In this document: positions 9,292 to 17,530 of the stretch, one piece after another
How the letters are laid out: the number at the start of each line of letters is the position of its first letter
Numbering within the stretch: the first letter of the stretch is position 1
From: DASRIA01 sp963724065
Lineage (GTDB): Bacteria > Actinomycetota > Thermoleophilia > Solirubrobacterales > JBBDJG01
DNA length: 64,000 nucleotides
Assembly: GCA_963724065.1 (NCBI GenBank)
Contig: CAVRTB010000002.1
Span: 434,001 to 498,000, forward strand
Direction of reading: 5' to 3'
Made by a program: the position numbers and the translations under genes
The notes under the pieces: generated by a model
What the model saw: only the letters and a program-made list of their open reading frames with translations
The model's database searches: none
What the model was told of the DNA's origin: nothing

Positions 9292-10509
9292 TTGACCCGA
9301 GTCGCGGTCGTCGGCGCCGGCGCTGCCGGTACGATGGCAGCCATCTTTGCCGCCAACGCCGGCGCGGAAACCATGTTGCTGGAGCGCACCCGGGACGGGG
9401 GACGTAAGATCCTCATTAGCGGGGGCGGCCGCTGCAACATTCTTCCCGCTAGAGTGAACGAGCGCCGGTTCGTGACCGATTCGTCCCCCCATACATTGCG
9501 AAAGATGCTCCGGTCCTGGCCGTTGGCCGAGCAGATCGCCTTCTTCGAGGGCGAGCTTGGCCTGACCCTGGTCGAGGAGGAGGAGTCGGCCAAGCTGTTC
9601 CCTGCGTCGAATCGCGCGCGTGACGTGCGGGACGGGCTGTTGGCGCTTGCGGCACGTCGCGGCGCACAGTTCCTCCCCGGCACCACGGTCACCGGCCTCG
9701 TGCCATCGCCCGTCGGATGGAAGGTGGAGCGCGACGGTGCCCCGCCCCTGACCGCGGACGCGGTGATAGTAGCCAGCGGGGGCCTGTCGGTGCCGAACAC
9801 GGGAAGCGACGGGCGCGGGCTCGCGATGCTGGGGGCGCTGGGACATACCATCCATACCACGTACCCCGCGCTCACTCCGGTGGTCGCAGAGCCACCGGTG
9901 TTGAGCACGCTGGCTGGAGTCTCGCTTCCGGTGACGATCACCGCCCGCGACAGCCTTCGCCAGGCGACCGCCACCGGTGGATTCCTGTTTACCCACCGGG
10001 GTTACAGCGGGCCTTCGGTCCTGGACATCTCGCATGTCGTGGCCCGCTCCCGAATAGAGGGGAAAGGCCAGGCACGCCTCTCGGTTCGGTGGACCCGGCT
10101 CGACGAGGCAGGATGGGAAGCGGCGCTGAAGCCGGAGGGAACTCGCACGGTGGCCGGCGTGGTACGGCGAGAGCTGCCCGAGCGGTTGGCCGACGCGCTG
10201 GTCGAGATGGCTCGCGTGCCCCAGTCGAGGTCACTGGCGCAGCTGGGGCGGGAGGAGCGGCTCCGGCTGATCGACGTGCTGGTGCGTGGCGAGCTCCCCT
10301 GGACTGGGGATGAGGGCTATAAAAAGGCAGAGGTGACTGGAGGCGGTGTGAGTCTGGCCGAGATCGATCCACGAACCATGGAGAGCCGGCGGCACCCCGG
10401 CCTTTTCCTGTGTGGCGAGGTCCTGGACGCGTTCGGACCGATCGGCGGGTACAACTTCCTCTGGGCCTGGGCTACCGGCCGGGCAGCGGGGCTGGGCGCG
10501 GCGGCTTAG
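9292..10509 (+). CDS. HI0933-family FAD-dependent oxidoreductase (YhiN-like)
   Basis: A 405-residue flavoprotein. The N-terminus has the dinucleotide-binding motif VAVVGAGAAGTMAA, followed by the family hallmark GGRKILISGGGRCN (about 36 to 49). The C-terminus shows KKAEVTGGGVSLAEIDP and the FAD-closing GEVLDAFGPIGGYNFLWAWATG. TTG at 9292 is preferred because AGGAG lies about ten bases upstream; an in-frame GTG at 9259 lacks a ribosome site. The biochemical role of HI0933 proteins is not established. First complete gene of block B. Confidence 0.85.
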   Translation: MTRVAVVGAGAAGTMAAIFAANAGAETMLLERTRDGGRKILISGGGRCNILPARVNERRFVTDSSPHTLRKMLRSWPLAEQIAFFEGELGLTLVEEEESAKLFPASNRARDVRDGLLALAARRGAQFLPGTTVTGLVPSPVGWKVERDGAPPLTADAVIVASGGLSVPNTGSDGRGLAMLGALGHTIHTTYPALTPVVAEPPVLSTLAGVSLPVTITARDSLRQATATGGFLFTHRGYSGPSVLDISHVVARSRIEGKGQARLSVRWTRLDEAGWEAALKPEGTRTVAGVVRRELPERLADALVEMARVPQSRSLAQLGREERLRLIDVLVRGELPWTGDEGYKKAEVTGGGVSLAEIDPRTMESRRHPGLFLCGEVLDAFGPIGGYNFLWAWATGRAAGLGAAA

Positions 10510-10628
10510 GTCCACCCACGTGCCGACCAGCGATCCCTAGCCCGGGAAGAGGTCTGGCCCTGACCTGCGGACAGCCACCAGATTGTAGCCCTGAGCTGGA
10601 CGCCGACTTTCGGCAGGAGATCGAGTTC

Positions 10629-10748
10629 ATGAAAGACCTGGAGCGGGTGCCCGAGATCCGCGGCACGACCATTCGTCTTGTCGGGACCGATGGCCGACCA
10701 AAAGGCAAGACGCACGAGCAGGTGTTCCACGGATGGTACCTGACCTGA
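10629..10748 (+). CDS. Small hypothetical protein
   Basis: A 39-residue frame (MKDLERVPEIRGTTIRLVG, ending FHGWYLT) preceded by AGGAG about eleven bases upstream. The frame is open further upstream (DCSPELDADFRQEIEF), so the true start may be earlier. Composition looks protein-like rather than random but I recognise no family. It sits in the 303-base gap between the HI0933 and TRIC-type genes. Confidence 0.25.
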   Translation: MKDLERVPEIRGTTIRLVGTDGRPKGKTHEQVFHGWYLT

Positions 10749-10812
10749 GCTTCGTGTCGAGTGCGAAGGATTGGCACCCGCTGCGAGGCACCTTCCACGT
10801 GAGGTAACCTGC

Positions 10813-11439
10813 GTGCTCATGCGCTATCTCCTCGAGCTGCTCGGCGTGGCGGTCTTTGCTGTCAGCGGCGTACTCGCGGCCGGGCGGAAAGGCCTGGACG
10901 TCCTCGGCGTCGCGGTGATTGCCATCGTGACGGCGATCGGGGGCGGCACGCTTCGCGACCTCCTCCTCGACCGGCATCCCATCTTCTGGATCGCCAACAC
11001 CACCCACATCTGGGTCATCCTCGGTGCCACCGCGGTCACGCTGGCGTACGTCCGCTTCTGGATCGCAACCCGCCGCGCGCTGTTGGTGGCTGATGCGCTG
11101 GGTCTGGCCTTCTTTACGATCGCCGGGGTCCAGATCACGGAGCAGGCGGGGTACTCCGACCTCATCGCCGTCCTGATGGGAACTATCACCGGGGTTGCGG
11201 GAGGGGTGTTCCGCGACGTGCTCACCGCCGAGATCCCGTTGGTGATGCGGCCCGGCCGTCTCTACGCCACCGCTGCGATCATCGGCGCCACGAGCTATCT
11301 GCTGCTCGAGGGCCTGGGGATTCTCCCGGGGGCGGCGGCCCTGGCCGGGATGGGGGTGATTGCCGGGCTGCGGCTGGCCGCCATCCTCTGGCGGTTGGAA
11401 CTGCCCGCGGTCCAGCTGCCGCAGGACGACCAGGGTTGA
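10813..11439 (+). CDS. Trimeric intracellular cation channel family membrane protein
   Basis: About 208 residues, seven hydrophobic segments, with the two repeated UPF0126/TRIC signatures: AIGGGTLRDLLLDRHPIFW (about 42 to 60) and TGVAGGVFRDVLTAEIPLVM (about 128 to 147). Bacterial members behave as potassium-permeable channels in characterised homologues. GTG at 10813 has GAGG nine bases upstream; ATG at 10819 is the alternative. Frame intact. Confidence 0.85.
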   Translation: MLMRYLLELLGVAVFAVSGVLAAGRKGLDVLGVAVIAIVTAIGGGTLRDLLLDRHPIFWIANTTHIWVILGATAVTLAYVRFWIATRRALLVADALGLAFFTIAGVQITEQAGYSDLIAVLMGTITGVAGGVFRDVLTAEIPLVMRPGRLYATAAIIGATSYLLLEGLGILPGAAALAGMGVIAGLRLAAILWRLELPAVQLPQDDQG

Positions 11440-11506
11440 CGGACTCGCCAATCGCCTGTACATCAGGGGTTTGGGGCCGGTGCCAACCCATACCGAGAGG
11501 GCTTTC

Positions 11507-11683
11507 ATGGCAAAGCAACTCCGCTGCCGCGATGTCGGCCTGAACTGTGATTTCGAGGTACGCGGAACCACGGATGAAGAGGTGCTCCAGAAAGCGGTGG
11601 TTCATGCCCGGATCGTGCACGAGCTGCCCGACGTGCCGCCCGAGCTGGCCACCAAGGTTCGCGCAGCCATTCGCACCATCTAA
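11507..11683 (+). CDS. DUF1059 small protein
   Basis: 58 residues starting MAKQLRCRDVGLNCDFEVRG, with the family's two cysteines (CRDVGLNC) and the HARIVHEL helix. DUF1059 proteins are small and of unknown function, frequent in soil bacteria and archaea. GAGAGG lies just upstream of the ATG. Five bases after its stop comes the next gene's ATG, suggesting co-transcription. Confidence 0.8.
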   Translation: MAKQLRCRDVGLNCDFEVRGTTDEEVLQKAVVHARIVHELPDVPPELATKVRAAIRTI

Positions 11684-11687
11684 GCCC

Positions 11688-12362
11688 ATGACCATGCGAC
11701 CCGGACTGGTCGTGGCCGGGCTGCTTCATCTCGGAGTAGCCTCGCTGCCTGCCCAGCAGCGCGCGGATCCATTTCTCCGCTGGGAGCCCGCTGTTCTCTC
11801 GCCCGTACCCGCACCAGCAGGGCAAAGGAATTCAGACGAATCTGAGGATCTGGGGGACTATCGTTACGAGGGTCTGGCGTTCGGTGGCCTCGTATTCGGG
11901 GTGGCGGGCGCCTGGGCGGGGTCACGAATTTCTGCGGGTTGCCTGCTGGAGCCCGGGGTACCCTGCCCCTCGAACAAGGCGGAGAATGCCGTCGCCCTGG
12001 GTCTGGCTGGTGCGGTCCTCGGCGGGGGCCTCGGGTACCTGGTGGGCCGGTTCTCACCCAAGAGGCCACCCCGAGTCGAGACAGCTCTTCCAGCTGCGGA
12101 CCTGGCCGGCATTCCCGACAGCGTGCGGATACGGACCGGCTACCAGCATTGGCGAGGCGGAGCCATCGGCCTCGCGGTCGGTGGCGCGGTGGGTGCGCTG
12201 AGCGGAGTTCTCATCGGAGACGACGCGTGCAGCGATTGCGGCCAACAGCCCAACTTTCCGGTCGCTCTCGGTCTCATGGGCGGAGCAACCGGCGGCGTGC
12301 TTGGTTTTCTGGCCGGACTGGCGTCACCGAGGTACGCCTGGATTCCGAGGGGCGCGCCCTAG
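11688..12362 (+). CDS. Exported glycine-zipper-rich hypothetical protein
   Basis: 224 residues with a signal peptide (MTMRPGLVVAGLLHLGVASL, probable cut after PAQQ). Three glycine-rich hydrophobic segments follow (about 60 to 80, 103 to 123, 160 to 180 and again 190 to 210), with small clusters of cysteines (GDDACSDCGQQ). Glycine zippers of this type are seen in outer-membrane and envelope proteins. No enzymatic motif. Tightly linked to the DUF1059 gene upstream. Confidence 0.6.
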   Translation: MTMRPGLVVAGLLHLGVASLPAQQRADPFLRWEPAVLSPVPAPAGQRNSDESEDLGDYRYEGLAFGGLVFGVAGAWAGSRISAGCLLEPGVPCPSNKAENAVALGLAGAVLGGGLGYLVGRFSPKRPPRVETALPAADLAGIPDSVRIRTGYQHWRGGAIGLAVGGAVGALSGVLIGDDACSDCGQQPNFPVALGLMGGATGGVLGFLAGLASPRYAWIPRGAP

Positions 12363-12407
12363 CTTCCTCCTTCCTTCCCGCCTTCCCTCTTTCCGTTCCT
12401 TGCATTC
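12363..12407. repeat. Degenerate CTTCC-word tandem array
   Basis: Pyrimidine-rich stretch of imperfect 7-base words (CTTCCTC, CTTCCTT and relatives) directly after the preceding stop codon. It resembles the other short-word arrays in block B. No inverted partner is evident. Confidence 0.35.
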
Positions 12408-12481
12408 CGGATGACGCGGGCCCAAGCTTGAAAGACGAGCGCAGCATTTCGCTCGCAGGCGCCCTTGGAGTGGACGGAACG

Positions 12482-12850
12482 ATGGCTCTGACCCGGGAAC
12501 AGCGGCACCGCGTGGAGGAACGACTGCTCGAGGAGCGGGCACAAGTGCTCAGGGTCCTCCGCCGTTTCGATGACGACAGCTCAACCACTGTGACCGCCGC
12601 ATCGGGTGATCTGTCCGACTATCCCTTCCACGTGGCCGACCACGGCACCGACAGCTACGACCAGGAGATGGACACCGTCCAGGCCGAACGAGCGAGCCGC
12701 GAGCTGGAGGAAATCAACGAAGCGCTCCGCCGGCTTTATGAGGAGCCGGACCGCTTTGGTATCTGTGAGAACACCGGTCAACCGATCCCGCTGGAGCGGC
12801 TCGAGATCATACCTTGGGCCCGCACCTGCGTGGCGGTCGACGCTATCTGA
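12482..12850 (+). CDS. DksA/TraR-like protein with incomplete zinc finger
   Basis: 122 residues: an N-terminal helical hairpin (LTREQRHRVEERLLEERAQV, then about 60 to 95 rich in Glu and Arg) and a C-terminal finger region (FGICENTGQPIPLERLE, then PWARTCVAVD). DksA proteins bind RNA polymerase through its secondary channel. The canonical CxxC pairs are reduced to single cysteines (Cys in GICEN and in RTCVA), so a four-cysteine zinc site cannot form. The start at 12482 has GGAG upstream. The DoxX-like gene overlaps its 3-prime end. Confidence 0.7.
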   Translation: MALTREQRHRVEERLLEERAQVLRVLRRFDDDSSTTVTAASGDLSDYPFHVADHGTDSYDQEMDTVQAERASRELEEINEALRRLYEEPDRFGICENTGQPIPLERLEIIPWARTCVAVDAI

Positions 12851-13236
12851 AACGTTTCGAGGCGGCTCGCGCTATTTGCGGGCTGCTGTTTCTCGTGGCG
12901 GGCGTACTCCACTTCATCGTGCCCGGCTATTACGAGAAGCTGGTCCCCTCGTACCTGCCCGCTCCTTCGGTGCTGGTGGTCTTGAGCGGGGTGGCGGAGA
13001 TTGCGGGTGGAATCGGCCTATTGGTGCCCCGTTTGCGCCGGCCAGCCGGTATCGGATTGATGCTGCTCCTGGTAGCCGTCTTTCCCGCCAACGTGGAGAT
13101 GCTGCGCCTCGCCATAGCCGGTGGAAGCGCGCCCTGGGGCGAAGCGATGTTATGGATGCGTCTCCCATTGCAGGCACTCTTGATCTTGTGGGTGTGGATG
13201 GTCAGCCGGCCGAACCGGCATCCCAGAGGCGTCTAA
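12814..13236 (+). CDS. DoxX-like small membrane protein
   Basis: About 140 residues with four hydrophobic segments. The opening of the fold (ARAICGLLFLVAGVLHFIVP) and GVAEIAGGIGLLVPRLRRPAG are typical of DoxX/SURF4-like proteins, linked in some species to oxidative stress or thiosulfate metabolism. The start is unclear: TTG at 12814 overlaps the DksA-like gene by 37 bases, and a later start near 12,847 is possible. Frame intact. Confidence 0.65.
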   Translation: MGPHLRGGRRYLKRFEAARAICGLLFLVAGVLHFIVPGYYEKLVPSYLPAPSVLVVLSGVAEIAGGIGLLVPRLRRPAGIGLMLLLVAVFPANVEMLRLAIAGGSAPWGEAMLWMRLPLQALLILWVWMVSRPNRHPRGV

Positions 13237-13381
13237 GCCGCCCTGCGCGAATGGAACCATCATGCTCCCGATGTTCGATCCCCGCGCCGAAGCCGACGTC
13301 CGCCGCCGTTACCCAGGTGACCTTTCGTTTGTGCGCGCTTTCGTGATTGGTTTGCTTTTTCTAACGACTGCGGGAGTTGAA

Positions 13382-13948
13382 ATGACGCCAAGCTCGATCC
13401 CCCGCCCTGCGGCCGATGAGGCCGCGCCCTATTATCAGAGCTACATCTCCAGGGTGACTGGTGACAACATCGGCGAGCAGCTGATCGACCAGCTGGCCGA
13501 GGTCGAGCGGCTCTTTGGACCCCTCGATGACACCGCGTCGCTGGCCCGGTACGCACCGGGTAAGTGGAGCGTCAAGGAGATCCTCGGGCACCTTGCCGAC
13601 GTCGAGCGGATCTTCAGCTACCGGCTTCTCTGCATCAGTCGGGGGGACGCCACACCGCTTCCCGGATTCGATGAGAATGCCTATGTGCCGGTTGCGGAAT
13701 TCGATGAAAGACCGCTGCGAGACCTGGCCGCGGAGTTTCGCTCAGTGCGGCTGAGCACAATAGCGCTGCTCAAAGGCCTCCCCCCGGCGTCCTGGTCCCG
13801 ACGTGGCAGCGCCAGCGGTTATCCGGTCAGTGCGCGGGCGCTGGCATACATAATCGTGGGGCACGTGACCCATCACCTTGGCGTCCTGCGCGACCGCTAC
13901 GGGCTCGGCAGCGCGGCCGCCACCGAATCCTACGCGGAGAACCGGTGA
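13382..13948 (+). CDS. DinB family putative metal-dependent protein
   Basis: 188 residues forming the four-helix DinB fold. The likely metal ligands are the histidine in ILGHLADVERIFSYR (about 72) and the two in HVTHHLGVLRDRY near the C-terminus. DinB/YfiT-like proteins act as thiol-dependent transferases or hydrolases in characterised cases. ATG 13382 is preceded by GGGAG. Its stop overlaps the GTG of the next gene (GTGA), indicating coupling. Confidence 0.75.
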   Translation: MTPSSIPRPAADEAAPYYQSYISRVTGDNIGEQLIDQLAEVERLFGPLDDTASLARYAPGKWSVKEILGHLADVERIFSYRLLCISRGDATPLPGFDENAYVPVAEFDERPLRDLAAEFRSVRLSTIALLKGLPPASWSRRGSASGYPVSARALAYIIVGHVTHHLGVLRDRYGLGSAAATESYAENR

Positions 13949-14421
13949 CCATGCTGAGAGCACCGCATACGGTGATGGCCGTCGCCGTGGCCCTCGTCGC
14001 TGTCACGCCATCGGTCGAGGCGCAAGGCACCCAGTCGGACAGCGCCGCCATCCTCCAAGCGGGCCGTCGGTTCTCCGCCGCATACATGCGGGGCGATGTT
14101 GCCGCCCTGAGCGCTCTCTACACCTCGGATGCGGTGATTTTCCCCGAACGCTCCGATGCCATCGCCGGGCAGGAAGCGATCAACCGCTATTGGACGCCGC
14201 GTAAGGGAGGGAGCGTCACCAAGCACCAGCTCACCCCCACCCGGGTGGTGGTCGACGGCAAGCACGCCTACGACTACGGGACCTATGAAATCGCGGGCGA
14301 GCGGGACGGAAAAGCCTGGGGCCCGTACCGAGGGAAGTACCTGGTCGTCTGGCGGCACGAGCCTGCAGGGTGGCGGATGCAGTTGGACATGTGGAACAGC
14401 GGGCCTGAGCCAGGCTCATAG
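13945..14421 (+). CDS. Exported NTF2-like (DUF4440/SnoaL-type) protein
   Basis: About 158 residues: signal peptide (MLRAPHTVMAVAVALVAVTP, cut after VEAQG) then a single cone-shaped NTF2-like domain, recognisable by the pattern RFSAAYMRGDVAALSALYTSDAV and the later W-rich strand WRMQLDMWNSG. Families of this fold include isomerases and pure binding proteins; no catalytic assignment is possible. GTG at 13945 overlaps the DinB stop; ATG at 13951 is the alternative start. Confidence 0.65.
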   Translation: MTMLRAPHTVMAVAVALVAVTPSVEAQGTQSDSAAILQAGRRFSAAYMRGDVAALSALYTSDAVIFPERSDAIAGQEAINRYWTPRKGGSVTKHQLTPTRVVVDGKHAYDYGTYEIAGERDGKAWGPYRGKYLVVWRHEPAGWRMQLDMWNSGPEPGS

Positions 14422-14438
14422 GCTGGACCGGCCGAACC

Positions 14439-14950
14439 ATGGCGCTCGTCGTCTTCATGCGCGGCGTGAACGTCGGGGGCGCCAAGCGTTTTCAGCCCAG
14501 CCTCCTCGCCCGCGAGCTTGAGCACCTCGGCGTATCGAACCTGGGAGCAGCCGGGACCTTCGTGATTCGCGCGAGGGTCGGGCAGGCCGCGCTCCGAGCC
14601 GAGTTTCTCCGGCGGCTCCCGTTTACTTGCGAACTGATGGTCTGCGAGGGGCGTGACGTTTAGACGTCGCAGCCGAGCCGTTTCCAGATTGTCCAGTGAC
14701 CGACCCTGCGCCGGTTCGTCACTATCCTCGCCAAGCGACCCCGGCGCCGCCCACGTTGCCTGGAGTTATCGGGGGGACAGGGCAGGTGAGCCTGGTTGGC
14801 CTCTCGGGAAGGTTCATCCTGTGTCATTGGCGGCGGCTCGGAACCTCCTCGCTGGAGCCGAATACGCTGATCGAGAAGCAGTTTGGAGTGAGCGCCACCA
14901 CGCGCAACTGGAATACCATCCTCAGAGTCTGCCAGCTGCTCAAACCTTAG
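14439..14950 (+). pseudogene. DUF1697 protein, frameshifted
   Basis: The N-terminal half has the family start MALVVFMRGVNVGGAKRF and runs to a premature TAG at 14,661. The C-terminal half continues in another frame (FPDCPVTDPAPVRHY through EPNTLIEKQFGVSATTRNW to 14,950). One missing T in the GTTTA run at 14,658 to 14,662 would restore a single protein of about 170 residues, the usual DUF1697 length. A homopolymer base loss in sequencing is the simplest reason. Confidence 0.7.
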
Positions 14951-14958
14951 GAGGCCGC

Positions 14959-15294
14959 ATGCTCGTGGTCACAACGCCGACGATTGCCGGTTACCGGATT
15001 GTGCAGCATCTCGGCATCGTCAGCGGTGAAGCGATCCTCGGCGCCAACATCTTCAAGGACTTCTTTGCCGGCATCCGGGACATCGTCGGAGGCCGGTCGG
15101 CGGCGTACGAGAAGGAGCTCCGCAACGCCAAGGCGATCGCGTTGCAGGAAATGACCGAGCAGGCCGAAGAGCTGGGTGCCGGTGCTATCGTGGGTGTAGA
15201 CCTGGACTATGAGACGATTCAGAGCGGGTCCGGCGGTGGGATGCTGATGGTCAGCGCCAGCGGTACGGCGGTCGTCGTCCAGGCCGGGGAGTAG
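14959..15294 (+). CDS. YbjQ/UPF0145 family protein
   Basis: 111 residues matching the UPF0145 heavy-metal-binding-domain family: TTPTIAGYRIVQHLGIVSG at the start, FAGIRDIVGGRSAAYEKEL in the middle and GAGAIVGVDLDYETI with small-residue strands at the end. Members form pentameric rings; the in vivo role is not settled. The ribosome site TTAGGAGG precedes the ATG at 14959 at ideal distance. Confidence 0.85.
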   Translation: MLVVTTPTIAGYRIVQHLGIVSGEAILGANIFKDFFAGIRDIVGGRSAAYEKELRNAKAIALQEMTEQAEELGAGAIVGVDLDYETIQSGSGGGMLMVSASGTAVVVQAGE

Positions 15295-15325
15295 GCTGGT
15301 CGCGCCCTGGCGGGTCGCGTGGCCC

Positions 15326-16726
15326 TTGGGCCTGTTGCCGCTCATCGGCTGTCCTGCGGTCAACCGCACGGACCCATCGCCCAGTCTGGCGCTGACCCAT
15401 GCTACGCTGATAGATGGCCGAGGCGGCCCGCCGGTATCCGACGTGACGATCATCGTTCGGAGCGGGCGCATCGCCGCGGTCGGGGCCTCCCCGCAGATCC
15501 CGGTGCCGTCCGGCGCCCGTGTCCTCAACCTCAAGAATCACTTCGTCACGCCCGGCTTCATCGACATGCATTACCACGTCACCACGGGGGCGATGCGGTA
15601 CCGCCGGGACCCGGGCGGGGTGCTCGACAGCACCTATGATCGTGCCCTCGGGGAACGCCTCCTTCGGATTGCTCTCTCGAGAGGCATCACCACCATTCGT
15701 GATCCGGGCGCGTCACCAGTTGGCGCCGCGGTGGCCCTGCGAGACGCTGTCGCGGGCGGCCGGGTATTGGGGCCCCGGATCTTCACCGCCGGGCCGATCC
15801 TGTCGAGTCCCCGGCTGACCGAGGCGGAGATCCGGGACGCAATTCGCAGCCAGGCGGCAGCGGGCGTTGACTTTATCAAGCTGTACGCCGGCATCACCCC
15901 GCCTCAGCTCCGGATTGCCGTCGAAGAGGCCCACCGCCACGGGCTCAAGGTGATCGGACACCTGCAGCGAACCTCATGGACGGACGCAGCACACGCCGGC
16001 ATCGACTTCATCACGCATGCCGGCAACTGGCACGAGGCCTATATCCCAGAATCGCGGCGGGGCGCCTTCACTGCGCTCGGTGGAGGCATGCGGGCACGCA
16101 TAGCCTGGCTGGAATGGCTACGGCTCGATGCTCCGGCCATCGATTCCATGGTGAGTGCACTGGCGCAGCGTGGTGTTTCCGTTGACCCGACGCTGGTGGC
16201 CTACCACACGAAGTTCTGGTGGAGGGATTCGGTCTATCAGAGGGACCCTGACAGCGCCCTGGTGCCGGAGGTGCTCTCGAACTGGCGTGTGCTGGGGATG
16301 CCCACAGCCGACTGGACCGCTGGGGAGTTCGACAGGGTACAGGCTGTCTGGCCCAAACAGCTTGGCTTGATTCGGCGGCTGCACCAGGGCGGCGTGTTGC
16401 TCACGGTTGGATCCGACCTGGCGAGCCCCTGGGTCATTCCGGGCGTAGCGTTCCATCAGGAGCTTGGGCTGCTGGAGAGCGCGGGGCTATCTCGGGGCGA
16501 GGTTCTCAAGATGGCCACCAGCAACGGGGCTCAGGCCCTCGGCATCGCGAGTGACGTCGGGACCGTCGAAGCCGGGAAGCGTGCCGACCTCGTGGTCCTG
16601 GAAGCGGACCCCCTAGCGACGCTCGCCAGCACGAGGCGTATCCGGTATGTGGTGTTGGGTGGTGTCGCCCATACGCCGGCGGACCTGCTGGAAGGGTCAG
16701 GCAACTCGCAGCGTAAAGAGCGGTAG
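15326..16726 (+). CDS. Amidohydrolase-superfamily enzyme, probable lipoprotein
   Basis: About 466 residues. The TIM-barrel amidohydrolase signatures are FIDMHYHV (metal His82 and His84), FIKLYAG with the bridging Lys (about 187), a conserved His in KVIGHLQRTS, HAGNWHEAY, and the C-terminal GSDLASPW with the metal Asp. The extreme N-terminus (LLPLIGC) resembles a lipobox, and the start codon (TTG 15326 or a little earlier) is not certain. Members hydrolyse cyclic amides or dipeptides (imidazolonepropionase and prolidase relatives). Its 3-prime end overlaps the convergent phosphoesterase gene by 30 bases. Confidence 0.75.
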   Translation: MGLLPLIGCPAVNRTDPSPSLALTHATLIDGRGGPPVSDVTIIVRSGRIAAVGASPQIPVPSGARVLNLKNHFVTPGFIDMHYHVTTGAMRYRRDPGGVLDSTYDRALGERLLRIALSRGITTIRDPGASPVGAAVALRDAVAGGRVLGPRIFTAGPILSSPRLTEAEIRDAIRSQAAAGVDFIKLYAGITPPQLRIAVEEAHRHGLKVIGHLQRTSWTDAAHAGIDFITHAGNWHEAYIPESRRGAFTALGGGMRARIAWLEWLRLDAPAIDSMVSALAQRGVSVDPTLVAYHTKFWWRDSVYQRDPDSALVPEVLSNWRVLGMPTADWTAGEFDRVQAVWPKQLGLIRRLHQGGVLLTVGSDLASPWVIPGVAFHQELGLLESAGLSRGEVLKMATSNGAQALGIASDVGTVEAGKRADLVVLEADPLATLASTRRIRYVVLGGVAHTPADLLEGSGNSQRKER

Positions 16727-17521
16727 CTCGGCGGGACAGCGGAACCGGGCCGGAATCCCCGTCGTGCCCACTCCTCGTGACACATACAGCGGTGCGAGAG
16801 TATCGTAATACCACCCCTCGAGAAACCGGCCCGCGCCGGTCGGCTTTACCGGGGGGAGGAACGGAATTCGGATCTGGCCACCGTGGGTGTGGCCGGCAAG
16901 GACCAAGGCAGGCGGAATCTGATCGCTGTCGGACATTTTATCGACGATGCCGGGAGCGTGGACCAGCCAGATCTCGGTGGAACCCCGGACCACACCCTGC
17001 CGCGCCTCTGACAACCGGGGAGACCCGCCGACCGGGTCATCCAGACCTATCAGGGCCAGGGGAGCTCCTCCGACGTCGACGGTCTTCGACTGGTTGACCA
17101 GCAGCTCCACACCGGCGGAACGGTAGGTATCAATGGCCGGCTGGCCCACGGCGCCCGCCCGGTGTTCCCAGTTCCCCAGCAGGGCGACCGTAGCAAGGCT
17201 GCCGCGCGCCTGGGCGGCGAAGTCCCGGACATCACCCATCGCACCCATCGACTCCGTCATGTCGCCGGTCAGGATCACGATGTCCGGTCGCTCCTGATGG
17301 AGCAGGTCGAGCGCGGCCCGTGCGGCAAGCTGATTTCCGGGGAAATGGACATCAGAGATCTGGGCGATTCGAAGGCCGTCCAACCCGGACGGCAGGCCGC
17401 TGATGCGGACCTCGTGGCGGCTGAGCAGTACCCGGTGGGCCTCGAACCCGAATGCATCGGCCGCGACGGCCGCCCCGGCGGCGCCGACGCCTGCCAGGAA
17501 CTGCCGGCGGCTGAATTTCAT
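16697..17521 (-). CDS. Tat-exported calcineurin-like metallophosphoesterase
   Basis: 274 residues with a twin-arginine signal (SRRQFLAGVGAAGAAVA). The two-metal phosphoesterase motifs are in order: DVHFPGN, GDMTES, GNWEH (the variant of GNHE) and GHTHGGQ. It belongs to the YkuE/YaeI type, acting on phosphodiesters such as UDP-sugars or cyclic nucleotides outside the cytoplasm. The Rieske/FAD gene starts 1.5 kb upstream on the same strand with a gap of 9 bases, suggesting an operon. Confidence 0.85.
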   Translation of the reverse strand: MKFSRRQFLAGVGAAGAAVAADAFGFEAHRVLLSRHEVRISGLPSGLDGLRIAQISDVHFPGNQLAARAALDLLHQERPDIVILTGDMTESMGAMGDVRDFAAQARGSLATVALLGNWEHRAGAVGQPAIDTYRSAGVELLVNQSKTVDVGGAPLALIGLDDPVGGSPRLSEARQGVVRGSTEIWLVHAPGIVDKMSDSDQIPPALVLAGHTHGGQIRIPFLPPVKPTGAGRFLEGWYYDTLAPLYVSRGVGTTGIPARFRCPAELPLFTLRVA

Positions 17522-17530
17522 CCCGGGAAG

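Noticed and set aside
7867..10035. A continuous minus-strand reading frame of over 700 codons
   Set aside because: Only its last part (7867 to 8574) is a real protein; the rest is antisense to moaC and the HI0933 gene and crosses the block join. High-GC DNA often leaves such open frames.
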